Assembly: GCF_027943255.1 (NCBI RefSeq)
Contig: NW_026562179.1
Location: 2,048,501-2,112,500, forward strand
Length of the DNA: 64,000 bases
Source of the DNA: Anastrepha obliqua
Lineage: Eukaryota > Arthropoda > Insecta > Diptera > Tephritidae
Direction of reading: 5' to 3'
In this document: one piece after another, positions 32,531 through 42,653 of the stretch
Numbering within the stretch: the stretch's first letter is position 1
Layout: each line of letters begins with the position of its first letter
Position numbers and translations under genes: made by a program
Notes under the pieces: model-generated
The model's input: only the letters and a program-made list of their open reading frames with translations
What the model was told of the DNA's origin: nothing
The model's database searches: none

Positions 32531-35110
32531 CGGATCTTAGGAATGCGTTGCGGGACTTTAAAGCGACGCCACCAGGACTTCGAAAAGAACAGGGCATGCG
32601 GCGGCTGTTGAGAAACTCAGCACTGCCTCACCTGAATGTTTTGAGTGAGCCTGTCGAATTGGACCTCTCCTTGACCGAACTACCGACCCTTTGTGGAATC
32701 GAGAGCTCCAGGTGTTGAGGCGTGAGTCGAAAAAACGTCTATCCCGGGCCCTCAAGACTAATCTTACTGAGAACTGGGAGCGATACCGTAATGTTCAGAA
32801 AAACTACAAAAGGCTTACTCGAGAATTGAAAAGTACTTTTTATAGCGAATTCTACAGCGGTATTCAATATTTTAATGACACGGCGAATTTGTTTAGGATA
32901 CTGAAAAGGGATGCAGCTGCAAAGCTAGGGTCACTTAGGCAATCTGATGGCTCCTTCAGAGGCAAAGTGAGACACGCAGCTGAGATGGAATCTCACTTTC
33001 CAGGTAATCAGATAAACTTCGGCCGACTACAGCCCTTATTGATAGAAGCGGTTGTCAGAGCTGTAACACCTTTTCGGCATGACTGGTTCGTTGCTATATC
33101 TGTGGTGAATGAGGCCGCCATTCGATTTTCCATCAAATCTTTTGGCGGCTACAAGTCGCCCGGACCAGATGGCATAAATCCTGTCGTGCTGAAGGGAGGC
33201 ATAAAGTCCGTGACTGTAGCCTTGAAAATCTTCTCTGCATACCTGGTACTGGCCTATGTCCCACGCTCTTGGAAGATGGTGAGAGTCGCCTTTATTCTTA
33301 AGATTGGAAGAGATGACTACACCAGCCGCAAAAGCTTTAGACCCATCACCCCAAAGTCACGAACGACTGGCACAGTTGCGCATACGTCAGAAGTCGCTAA
33401 AGGTTCACCCTCTTTCTTCATTCCTTCATGCCTATCACAGTGGAAACTTCTGCGAGGCGGTAGAACTAGCCATCGACAAGAGGGACTACAATATGGGCAC
33501 TTTTTTCGGACATAGAGGGGGCATTTGATAATGGCACTTTTGATAGTATGTGCAGCTCTGCTAATAGACACGGCATGGTCCGATAGTTAGGGAATTGGAT
33601 TTGTTCGATGCTGCCCAAAAGAATCGTCATGGTGCGACCAGAGGAAGATCTGTTGGTGTCATCATGGGTTAATACAGGTTATCCTCATGGCGGTGCGCTT
33701 CCTCCATTGCTCTGGTGCATAGGAATCGATCCTCTACTCACCACCTTAAATGATCCAGAAATGTACACTCAAGCATATGCGGACGGTGTTGCCTGTTTAG
33801 TAACAGGCCCTTCGTTTACGAACATCTCCAGAAAAGTCCAGAAAACTCTGGATATGATTGACACTTGGTGCTGTGCGAATGGGCTATAAGCAAACTCTAT
33901 CCAGACTGGTATTGTCCTCTTTACCAGAAGAAGGAGGCTTTATGAACTCGTTCTGCCTACGGTAAAAGGAGTAACAATCCATCTATCCAAAGCAATCAAA
34001 TATCTTGGTGAAATCTTCGATAGTAAACTCCTTTGAAAGTCACACGTTGAAACAAAGACATCCAAAGTCTTTGGGTAAACGTAGGAATTTTCTCCTAGCA
34101 AGATCCTATGGATCTAAATGGCTTTGATAAGACTTATTATCACCTATGATTCTGTGGTCTGGATGAGTAGACTCTTTCTCGTGGGAGTGAAGAGGACCTT
34201 CTCGAGACTACAACGCATTGTGGCCATCTGTTGTACAGGAGCTTTTCCGACTACTTCAGGCCTGGCATTAGATGCTTTGGTTGGTCTCCCACCACTTGAT
34301 GTTTTCATCCAAGGAGAGGCCTTGAAGGCCATCTGCAGGCTGAAACACAATGGGAATTGGTACGGCCTCTGTCCGGCACTGGACAACGGAGAAGGCAACG
34401 ATCCTCACCATGCCCCTTGACTCCATGGCATCAAGAGTCATACTTGAAAAGAGACACAATGTGGAGCTGCCAGAGGGTAAATTGTGGTCAAACTCTGAAA
34501 ATGAGCCCGGTAAACACTGTTTTCGCATTTCCTGGGGAATCCAGCCTGACAAAACTGCACTTTGCTCTTGGAATGCATGCATCCATGTTTCAAGCGGAGG
34601 TGTATGCTGTTCAAGGGCGATGAACTTTGTTGTGGAAAACAGATGAAGAGGTAGATCCATATGTGTCTTCAGCGACAGCCAAACTGCATTCATGGCCTTA
34701 GACAGCTATCCAACCACTTCAAGAGTAGGCGAGTTTTGTAGCTCCAGGCTGAACTATGTCGGTGGACATAATATCCTGAAGCTAACCTGGGTTCCGGAAC
34801 ACGTGTGTATCGCGAGTAACGAGATCTCTAACTCTTTACCCAGAATGGGCTCTGAGGCCAACTTTTTTGTCTGGAGCCCGTTCTACCACTCCCTTCTGCA
34901 GCTATCAAAGTCAATGTTAGCCAATGTTAGCAAACGGGTTAGTCTAACCCACAAGCGAGCCTGGCAGGCTGAGAGAGGCGGCAGATGGGCAAAACTGATG
35001 TTATCTGTCATGTCCGACCAACTGTGGCAGATCTTCCTGTCACTAAGCAGAATGGACTATAGGCAGCTGGTTGGACTTTTTACGGGCCACTTTCGATGGG
35101 CACAATTTCT
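32531..35110 (+). pseudogene. LINE B-family ORF2, decayed second copy
   Basis: It is collinear with the minus-strand LINE B ORF: LWNRELQVLRRESKKRLS, RYRNVQKNYKRLTRELK, a ~15-residue segment absent from LINE B (YSGIQYFNDTANLF), RILKRDAAAKLGSLRQSDG, RT (GYKSPGPDGINPVVLKGG, FRPI), then after frame changes QAYADGVACLVTG, where the catalytic DD of the RT core is D-G, a disabling change. Next come ICCTGAFPTTSGLALDAL, FRISWGIQPD where FTDGS is expected (RNase H catalytic Asp lost) and LTWVPEHVCIASNEISNSLP. It ends at about 35110 before the Cys motif. Many stops; an old copy. Confidence 0.8.
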
Positions 35111-35115
35111 ATTAA

Positions 35116-35353
35116 GTGTTTGAATACATAGCTCTTTCCAGAGCCAGCGGTCCAGTAAAATGTTTTCATTTTAAAGGAAGCAGCTCTGACGATAGCGATG
35201 TTGAGAAAATCCGGAGAAGCCGCTACGACTTACAGCATCTTGCCGATGTAATACGATATAAACGAAGTAATAGTCACAATAGAGAAGGTTCCACGTACAA
35301 TCAAATCATTTTTCCCTTTGAAATCTCTAGGCTCGAACGGGATCTTTCCTAAG
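35116..35353. other. Unassigned spacer with a 78-codon frame
   Basis: A plus frame (35116-35352) has an acidic/Ser patch (SSSDDSDVEK) but no known motif and an in-frame stop just upstream. It may be the tail of an unidentified element. No function is proposed. Confidence 0.3.
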
Positions 35354-36240
35354 GGTGGTTAAGTTTCAAGAGCCTATGTTGATTTTGAATAAAATACAAT
35401 TTTTTTTTTAAATTATTATCATTTCTCTTTATTATGATGATATTGGTATGGCTCTATTACGTATGGAACAAAATATCGGCCAAATGGCCGCCGCGGCCTT
35501 GGCGGCACACCTCCATCCGATGGTAGAAATTTTCGATGACGCTGAGGCATAATTGAGGTTATATGCCGTTAATGTGCCGAACTATCTCATCCTTTAGCTC
35601 TTGAATTGTTGCTGGCTTATCGACGTACACCTTTTCTTTCAAATAACCCCAAAGAAAGAAGTCCAACGGTGTCAAATCAGATGATTTTGGCGGCCAATTG
35701 ACATCGCCGCGACGTGAGATTATTCGGCCATCAAATTTTTCGCGCAAAAAAACTATTGTTTCGATAGCTGTGTGACAAGTGGCACCGTCCTGTTGAAACC
35801 ACATATCTTCCACATCCATATCTTCCAATTCGGGCCATAAAAAGTTCGTTATCATCTCACGATAGCGAACACTATTCACAGTAACTTTCTGACCGGCCTC
35901 ATTTTGGAAAAAATACGGCCCAATGATGCCGCCGGTCCATAAACTGCACCAAACAGTCACTCTTTGTAGGTGCAGTGGTTTTTCGGCAATCACTATTGGA
36001 TTATCATTCGCCCAAATGCGATAAATCTGCTTACTTACGAATCCACTGAATATGCCTCATCACTGAAGATGCTTTTCTTCACGAAGTACGCGATATGCAT
36101 TTTGATTTAAACGCTCGTTTTCATAATAAGCCTGAATAACTTTAACGCGTTGCTCGATTGTGTATCTTTCCATGGTTCAAATTGAGTTAGTCTGAAATTG
36201 AAAAATGTCAAATGAAATACAGAAAAAAGCTTGACGTTTA
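35354..36240 (-). mobile_element. rosa-type mariner (DD41D), internally deleted
   Basis: A minus-strand mariner whose left end probably lies at 'taagggtggttaagtttcaa' (35352-35371), just past the coding part. The right end is not resolved. The boundaries are estimates; the coding content defines the element. Confidence 0.55.
35559..36173 (-). pseudogene. rosa-type (DD41D) mariner transposase, internal deletion
   Basis: From ATG 36173 the N-terminus reads MERYTIEQRVKVIQAYYENE and then VLREEKH. It passes directly into the catalytic region (IFSDEAYSVDSFVSKQIYRI, one frame over), so roughly 100 residues with the second HTH and linker are missing. Then WCSLWTGGIIGPYFFQNEAG, FQQDGATCHTAIET and LTPLDFFLWGYLKEKVY follow. 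Forty-one residues separate the second and third catalytic Asp, the spacing of the DD41D rosa group first described in Ceratitis rosa. The deletion makes the protein non-functional. Confidence 0.8.
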
Positions 36241-36276
36241 TAGTTTTATGTACAATATATATAAATATATATATAT

Positions 36277-36717
36277 GGGGCGTTCCACGTCAACCGGACC
36301 AAAGCTCTGTCCAAAATTCTATGGGATGAAAATAATCATATAATATGTCAAAATACTCGTAAACTCATGCCCTTTCAATTGCAAAGTGGCAAATTTGAAA
36401 ATTCAAAATGGCGTCATTACTGTGTCACCTCAAAGACACTAAATTCCAAAATTTGCAAATATATCTATCAATTACTTTTAAAAATAGGTTCAAAAATGAT
36501 GACTCATGATATATTTGAATGTTTTTGGGGTCGCTGATTACGAATCTGAAATCAGATTTTCAAAATTCAAAATGGCGGATCCAATATGGCGGACATTTTT
36601 CGAAAATTTTTTTGGATTCGCTTGAAACTCATCACTTGGGGGTTTTCGGGGTTGCTGATGACGAATCCGATGTCAGTTTTTCAAAATTCAAAGTGGCGGA
36701 TCCAATATGGCGGATAT
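36277..36717 (+). repeat. Left long terminal inverted repeat
   Basis: It starts at 'ggggcgttccacg'. Inside, a ~118-bp sub-repeat with 'aaatggcggatccaatatgg' occurs at about 36570 and 36690 and once more beyond the matched region at about 36810. Confidence 0.85.
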
Positions 36718-36842
36718 TTTCGAAATTTTTTTTAATTTGCTTAAAATTTGTTACTCGGGGGTTTTCGAGGTCGCTAATGACGAATCCGATATCAGTTTTT
36801 CAAATTCAAAATGGCGGATCCAATATGTCAAATCAATGTTGT

Positions 36843-37010
36843 TTTATAGCCCTAAAAAGGGCTGATTGATGATTTATTTTTTGGTGTTTTAGCTACTTTA
36901 TTAGCCCTGAAAGGGGCTGATTAAAGGTTTATTTTTTGGTGTTTTAATTAATTTATTAGCTCTGAAAGGGGCTGATTGATAGTAACTCTCTTTAAATGGT
37001 TTTATATTTC
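36843..37010. repeat. ~70-bp tandem repeat next to the left inverted end
   Basis: Two and a half units with 'ggggctgatt' preceded by 'ttagccctgaaa' or variants and followed by 'tttattttttggtgtttta'. Confidence 0.7.
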
Positions 37011-37021
37011 AAAACGGCTGA

Positions 37022-38549
37022 TTAATATTGGACAATGGCGAGCGGTTCATGGTCATTCGAGTACCTATAAACGTTGAGTTTATTATGTGGTGTAACTATA
37101 AAACAATGTGCTGATTGGATTTTTGTTACAGAAGGTGCCGCGGAAAATCTCTTGTTTAGCGAACGTTTCATTTTTTCATGTTGCTGTTTTGAATAAATAA
37201 AAAATTGAATCGATTTAATGTGCTCTTTTGCCCAATCAAAAAGAGCTTTGGCATTCAAAATGGCGTCTTGAGGTTTACGTTGTAAACTGGCACGCGTTGC
37301 TTCTCTTTTTAAAACTGCTCCAACGCCATCGCATGCTCCTTTCCCATGAGCAGTTGCATGGAAATGCCACTCAGCCTTTACATTAAAATCTTTTTCGTGG
37401 TTTATTAAATTTATTATTTGGTACCGATTTTTTTAGTGCTGTTTAGCCCCGTCAGTAAAATAGTAATATATATTTTTTTGACATTTGGGCATACTTTCTT
37501 TATTTCCGGTATTACTGTCTGCTGTAATATGTAAACTGCTGCAGTATCATGCGTTGTACAGTCTGACAGTAATACAATACTGCGGTGCTTCATTTCATTC
37601 CCTTCTTTGTAATAGAAAACTGCAGGATGTACTGTGCATTGATCATTATTATAATGAAATCCTTGCACAGCATCCTGCGCAACATAAGCATAGTTTTCAG
37701 AAAAATCACACTGCAATATTACTTCGCCGTCTTGAAGATTATTTTTTTTTTCCTGAAAGTACTCAGACTGCCTCTTAGCAATAAAATGATGCGGTAAAAG
37801 TTTCTTAAACTGAGTGGACATTTCTCCTATAAAATCTTCTGAGGAAAAGAACATTTTCTTCAGAGTACACCAATCGGCAAATCAGGATATTTTTCCTTAA
37901 ATTCTGCATGCATTACTTTAATATCGGTAAGCAAGAGTCTTTTTTGTAATAATCGTTTTTCTCCATTGACTTTAGCGGATACAGTGTCTTTTCTTCCCGG
38001 CATTAAACGGCTATTTTGATCACACTCATAAAACTCCTGAACTTTATTAATCGTTTCCTCAGGTAATGTTTTTCCTTGCTTTAATTCAGGTTTGGCAAAA
38101 ATTCCGCCAACATTTTTCAAATGTTTAGCTTGTCTAGCTTGTCTCTCGGAAGTGCCAAACTCTGAAGCAATTTGTCTTACTGTCCAACAGTCAGGAGCTA
38201 TGGTTAGGATAGATATGCGAAGTGGATCATTTTTCGGTAAAGAAGTAAATTTTTCTTTTAGGCCGTTTAATAATTGCTCTAATTGCTCTTCTCTTGAAAC
38301 ACATTTCTTCTTTATTTCAGGTTCTTCTGTTACAGAATCATCCTGATTAGTATCATAATCGTTGCTATTGCACAATTTACGAGACTGATGGCAAACTCTT
38401 GCATTTTCTGCTACCAGAGGAAACTTTTTTAACAGTGTCTTGGACAGTTTTCTTAAATTAATCCCTTTATGGTTAGCAAGATTTAAAGGATTAATGCATC
38501 TATCTACATGAGTCATATAAATAGAAGCTTCCATTTTATTATCCTCCAT
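37022..38549 (-). pseudogene. Transposase-like protein of the inverted-repeat element, broken
   Basis: ATG at 38549. The N-terminal part (229 codons to 37860) has an HTH-like region (DCWTVRQIASEFGTSERQAR). After a frame change the part 37854-37414 carries LPHHFIAKRQSEYFQEKK, then LQCDFSENYAYVAQDAVQGF, QCTVHPAVFYY and IVLLSDCTTHDTAAVYI. After another shift come YYFTDGAKQH-stop, EWHFHATAHGKGACDGVGAV and REATRASLQR, and a C-terminus to 37022. Conserved acidic residues in CDFSENY, FTDGAK and the HGKGACDG block suggest a DDE-like nuclease. Compared with relatives I recall in other arthropods, a Cys-rich stretch expected before LPHHFIAK is missing. The family has no name I can state with confidence. 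Confidence 0.6.
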
Positions 38550-38639
38550 GATGGCTAATTAAATTACAAAAATCAACGTTGCTACGCCAAATGAAATTGA
38601 AAAACAAATCTTGAAGACCAAACAAAAAATGACATATAA

Positions 38640-39200
38640 ATCGAAATGAAATCGAATTCTTCAATGCTTTTACAATAACAAATAAAGAAGCGAACACAAA
38701 GTTAAACACATTAATATTATAGGGAACAAGTTATAAATGACGAAACAAAGTTTAACACTTCAGTGTTCGTACAAAAACAAATGAAGTCGAAGCAACCTTC
38801 ACACATTAAAGTCTTAGACGTAAACAAAGAAAAATGTGTAAAGAAATTCAACCCCTTCAATGTTACTACAAAAACAAATGCACACGAAACAAGCTTCACC
38901 CACTAAGGTTTTAGACGAAAACAAATGAAATATGACGAAAGAGAATCTAACAGTTGAATGTTAAGTACAAAAACAAATGAAGATGAACCATACTTAACAT
39001 GTTGAAGTCTTAGACGCAACAAATGGAATATTTTGAAAGAGAATAAACTTCTTTGGCTATCAAGTTAAGATCTTAGACTCTATTAAATGATAAATAATAA
39101 AATAAAATCCAACACTTTAGTGTTAGTACAAAAACAAATAAAGGGGAAGAAATTCTAACATGATGAGATCGTTACGTAAATAACTGACTAGTGTTAAATG
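38640..39200. repeat. Degenerate ~110-bp tandem repeats upstream of the transposase gene
   Basis: Four to five diverged units share 'gtacaaaaacaaatgaag', 'ttagacg' and 'tgtt' spacers. The region is non-coding and lies between the gene start and the right inverted repeat. Confidence 0.65.
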
Positions 39201-39428
39201 AATAGTCAACACTTATTGAATTTTTAGAATACTGAAGTCAGAATTGCGATCAGCTACCTAAGAACTTACAAACTTTCAAATAATTCAATACGTTTCTTAA
39301 AAATTATCTTTCACATTGAATCCACTATTTAAAATTTTTTAAATTCTAACATCATACTCGTGATCTGCGACCTCAAATACCTCCGAGTAACATAGTTCAT
39401 GTAAATTCAATTATTCTTTTAAAATTTC

Positions 39429-39867
39429 AGTCGCCATATTGGATCCGCCATTTTGAATTTTGAAAAACTGACATCGGATTCGTCATCAGCGACCCCGAAA
39501 ACCCCCAAGTGATGAGTTTCAAGCGAATCCAAAAAAATTTTCGAAAAATGTCCGCCATATTGGATCCGCCATTTTGAATTTTGAAAATCTGATTTCAGAT
39601 TCGTAATCAGCGACCCCAAAAACATTCAAATATATCATGAGTCATCATTTTTGAACCTATTTTTAAAAGTAATTGATAGATATATTTGCAAATTTTGGAA
39701 TTTAGTGTCTTTGAGGTGACACAGTAATGACGCCATTTTGAATTTTCAAATTTGCCACTTTGCAATTGAAAGGGCATGAGTTTACGAGTATTTTGACATA
39801 TTATATGATTATTTTCATCCCATAGAATTTTGGACAGAGCTTTGGTCCGGTTGACGTGGAACGCCCC
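39429..39867 (-). repeat. Right long terminal inverted repeat
   Basis: Reverse complement of 36277-36717, ending 'gttgacgtggaacgcccc'. It holds two of the 118-bp sub-repeats. Confidence 0.85.
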
Positions 39868-39924
39868 ATATATATAATATATAATATATATATATATAAT
39901 TGGGCCTATATATGTTTATATATT

Positions 39925-39995
39925 TATATAATTGGCGCGTACAGCTTTTTGGGTGTTTGGCCGAGCTTCTCCTGCTATTTGTGGTGTGCGCCTTG
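39925..39995 (-). repeat. SINE tail fragment
   Basis: 'attggcgcgtacagcttttt' ... 'ggtgtttggccgagcttctc' matches the terminal part of the SINE seen at 47817-48035 and lies beside (TA)n sequence. Confidence 0.6.
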
Positions 39996-40029
39996 CTCTG
40001 TGTACTGAGTTTAGAGTCGAAAAAGAGAA

Positions 40030-41130
40030 AAGAGAAAAAGATGCCAAAAGCCTAAAAGGCCAGCTTTAAATGGCTATTAAAACGGAAAATGATAAATGGG
40101 CTGAATCAGATCTTGAAAAAGCTCACATATTTGCTCGGCACTTATCTCAATTTTTTACACCACATGAAATCCAGCCCTCCCTAAGCACTGCTCAGAAAGT
40201 CAAAGACACCGTGGAACTCATACACCAAATTGACCCACTCACAAAAAAATTTTCGAAGAAAGAGGTAAAATCAGCAATAAAAAAGCTTAAAACAAAGATA
40301 GCCCCCGGATATGATCTCATCACAAGAGAAGTACTTGAACAACTGCCAATTGCTCTACACCCACGATTTATCAGTCACTGAGGAAACTATCGTCGGAACT
40401 TTTGCAGATGGCACCACTGTTTTCGGAATTGCCCCTAACCCACAGCAGGCTTCACTTAAACACCAAAAAAAACTTAATATTTTAACTCAATTGTTAAAAG
40501 ATTGGACAATAAAATCCAATGAGACAAAATCGGTTCATGTAACTTTTACAGTCAATCGAAGCATTTGCCCACTCGTTAAACTCAATAACACAATCATATC
40601 ACAAAGTAATTTTACGAAATATCTTGGTATGCACCTTGACAGCAATCTTACATGGAAAACACATATTTTCACTAAACGTAAGGCACTAGGAATCAAACAG
40701 CGAAATCTATACTGGTTACTTAATCGATATTCGCATGTTTCTCTCAAAAGCAAACTCTTACGCTCCTCAGCCATCTTAAAACCAATATGGACCTATAGCA
40801 TACAGCTTTGGGGCACTGCAGCCAATTCTAACATCGAAATACTCCAAAGATTTCCTGCAAAACCCTACGAATGATTACAAGCGCACCATATTACATCACG
40901 AATGTTCAAACCCTTCGTGATCTCAAATTACCTACAATACCTTAAAAAATAAAAAAGGTAGCCACATCACACAATATAAGACTCCAATCGCTCCCAAACC
41001 CCTTAATTGCAGAAATAACTCTCAATACGACCTGCTTTAACAGGCTGAAGATTAAGTCAGCAACGGATTTATTATGCTAATAAGCAAAAATCTAGAAATG
41101 GTTGCACCACTGGGTGCTTCCCATACATGT
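40030..41130 (+). pseudogene. Jockey-like LINE ORF2 with internal RT deletion
   Basis: The first frame (40070-40381) reads KWAESDLEKAHIFARHLSQF and KKLKTKIAPGYDLITREVLE, the start of the RT. Near 40340 it passes, one frame over, into LYTHDLSVTEETIVGTFADG, the palm motif around the catalytic Asp (A-D-G here instead of A-D-D). So about 200 residues between LITREVL and the palm are deleted and the catalytic pair is damaged. KYLGMHLDSNLTWKTHIF and ILKPIWTYSIQLWGTAANSN follow. The tail to about 41130 is full of stops. Confidence 0.75.
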
Positions 41131-41149
41131 CTAGTGTAATGTCTTAGTT

Positions 41150-42110
41150 TTAACTAAACATATTCCTGAATGTTAGGAGAAAGATTGCAATAAATAAATG
41201 GATTAAAAAAATTATACATTCGCCATTGCTGTTTACAACCTCTTCCCATCTCTCGACAAATTTGTTGATGCCGTTCCTCCAAAAATCGCCTGGTCTGGTA
41301 TCAAATAAGTTATTGAGCCAGTTTTTAAGGACTTCTTTGTTATCGAAGGTAGCGCCCTCCATATGGTTCGACATAGAGCGGAAAGATGGTAATCGGTTGG
41401 TTTCAGCTCCGGAGAATACGGCGGATGCTGATGCCCATTCAAGATCTTGGAGTGCGGGTTTGACGACTTGTGCGACATGGGGTCTGACGTTGTCGTGAAA
41501 AAGGAATGGTTTGACCATGTTGATCAGGTCTTTTCAGTCGAATAGCCTCATTTACGTGGTGTAGCTGGCCAATGTAGAGCTTCTTGGTGACCGTGACATT
41601 CTTTTGGAGCATTTCCCAATGCACTATGCCCTCCCAGTCCCACCAAACACATATCATGATCTTATTGGATGAAGATTCGACTTGACTCTCGGATTAGGCG
41701 TATCTCCTGGAGCCACCCATTTCTTTCCTTGCTTTATATTGATGTAAGGCACCATTTCTCACCTTCCGTGACGATTCGGTACAAAAAGTGCTGTTTATGG
41801 CCGCGTGTTGCTCCATGGCTTGCGATATGCTGAGGAGCAATTTCAAGGCGACTTTCTGTGTTTTTTTCGTTAAGCTCGTGAGGCACCCAGGCTGCCATTG
41901 AATGAAGGTGATTGAGAATCGTTTTATGATCGCATTTCATTTTTTCCGCCAATTCACGACTGGTTTGGCGACCGTTCTCCTTTAAAAGTGATTTGAGACG
42001 TTCTTCAGCGAATTCGATGTTAAAGTCGCCATTTTTGAACTTTGCAAACCATTTCTGTGGTGTAGACTGTCCTATGACACCTTCTCCATACACGTCCCAA
42101 GTGTCCCAGG
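41150..42110 (-). pseudogene. mariner (DD34D) transposase, multiply broken
   Basis: Minus strand from about 42110: WDVYGEGVIGQSTPQKWFAK, FKNGDFNIEFAEERLK (first HTH), TSRELAEKMKCDHKTILNHL (second HTH). Then VWWDWEGIVHWEMLQ, FLFHDNVRPHVAQ (second catalytic Asp) and PPYSPELKPTDYHL in the next frame (third), with a spacing close to 34. A C-terminal FWRNGINKFVERWEEVVNS follows. Frameshifts separate these pieces. The inverted ends could not be identified. Confidence 0.75.
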
Positions 42111-42362
42111 CTGCTTCGGCAGCTTTTTGACCTCAATGAAAAGCAAAGAAGAGCAGACGTTGAAAATGTTTTTTTGTATTCCATTTCTAAGCCTCAAAAC
42201 TAATAAAACATTAAATAACTCAAAAAACACAATTTACATAGTTTTGTAGAGCAGAAAGAGTTCTATCGAATGAATACTTACCCTTTGTCAAACACCAAAC
42301 AAATCGTTGCAAAATAACATGATATTTGAAAACGCTATGAACTTATTCCTCAACCGAACATA

Positions 42363-42649
42363 TATTAATTGGCGCTCACACCCTTAATTAACATGAAACG
42401 ACGGTACGCTTGGAGACTCACGGCAGTCATAACTGGCTTTTGGTCTGTCGGGGAACAAGTAGCCATAGTGGGTATTCCTCACAACATACGTTGTCACAGT
42501 TGTAAGCATCCAAAGAAAAGGAAACTATTTTGCATTTCCTCTGTGCATGCACTGCCCCATGGAAAGGGAGAATGTCAACCCTGGGCGAACCGTTGTTCGA
42601 GAGTCTCGAACAAGTAGCTGGATTAGACGTCAACAGCCTAATAAGGTTC
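42363..42649 (+). pseudogene. LINE C-terminal zinc domain, 5' part, split by piggyBac
   Basis: It reads RYAWRLTAVITGFWSVGEQV and VGIPHNIRCHSCKHPKK, the Cys/His region at the end of RNase H-bearing LINE ORF2. After a frame change it ends with VNSLIRFL directly before the piggyBac TTAA. The frame resumes at 44290. Confidence 0.7.
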
Positions 42650-42653
42650 TTAA

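Larger units (their letters stand above)
36277..39867 (-). mobile_element. 3.6-kb DNA transposon with ~440-bp inverted repeats, superfamily unassigned
   Basis: The ends begin 'ggggcgttccacgtcaaccg' and mirror each other for about 440 bp (36277-36717 against 39429-39867) with only a few mismatches. Both sit in (TA)n sequence, so the target duplication cannot be read uniquely (ATAT-like). The interior encodes a transposase-like protein on the minus strand. The long inverted ends, ragged internal repeats and AT target could fit Sola-type elements, but that is a guess. Confidence 0.75.

Noticed and set aside
35116..35352. 78-codon frame after the LINE B-family copy
   Set aside because: No motif and no support for expression; kept only as an unassigned spacer.
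36519..36869. 116-codon plus frame with internal repeats, mirrored at 39419-39625
   Set aside because: It is the translation of the sub-repeats in the long inverted ends, not a gene.
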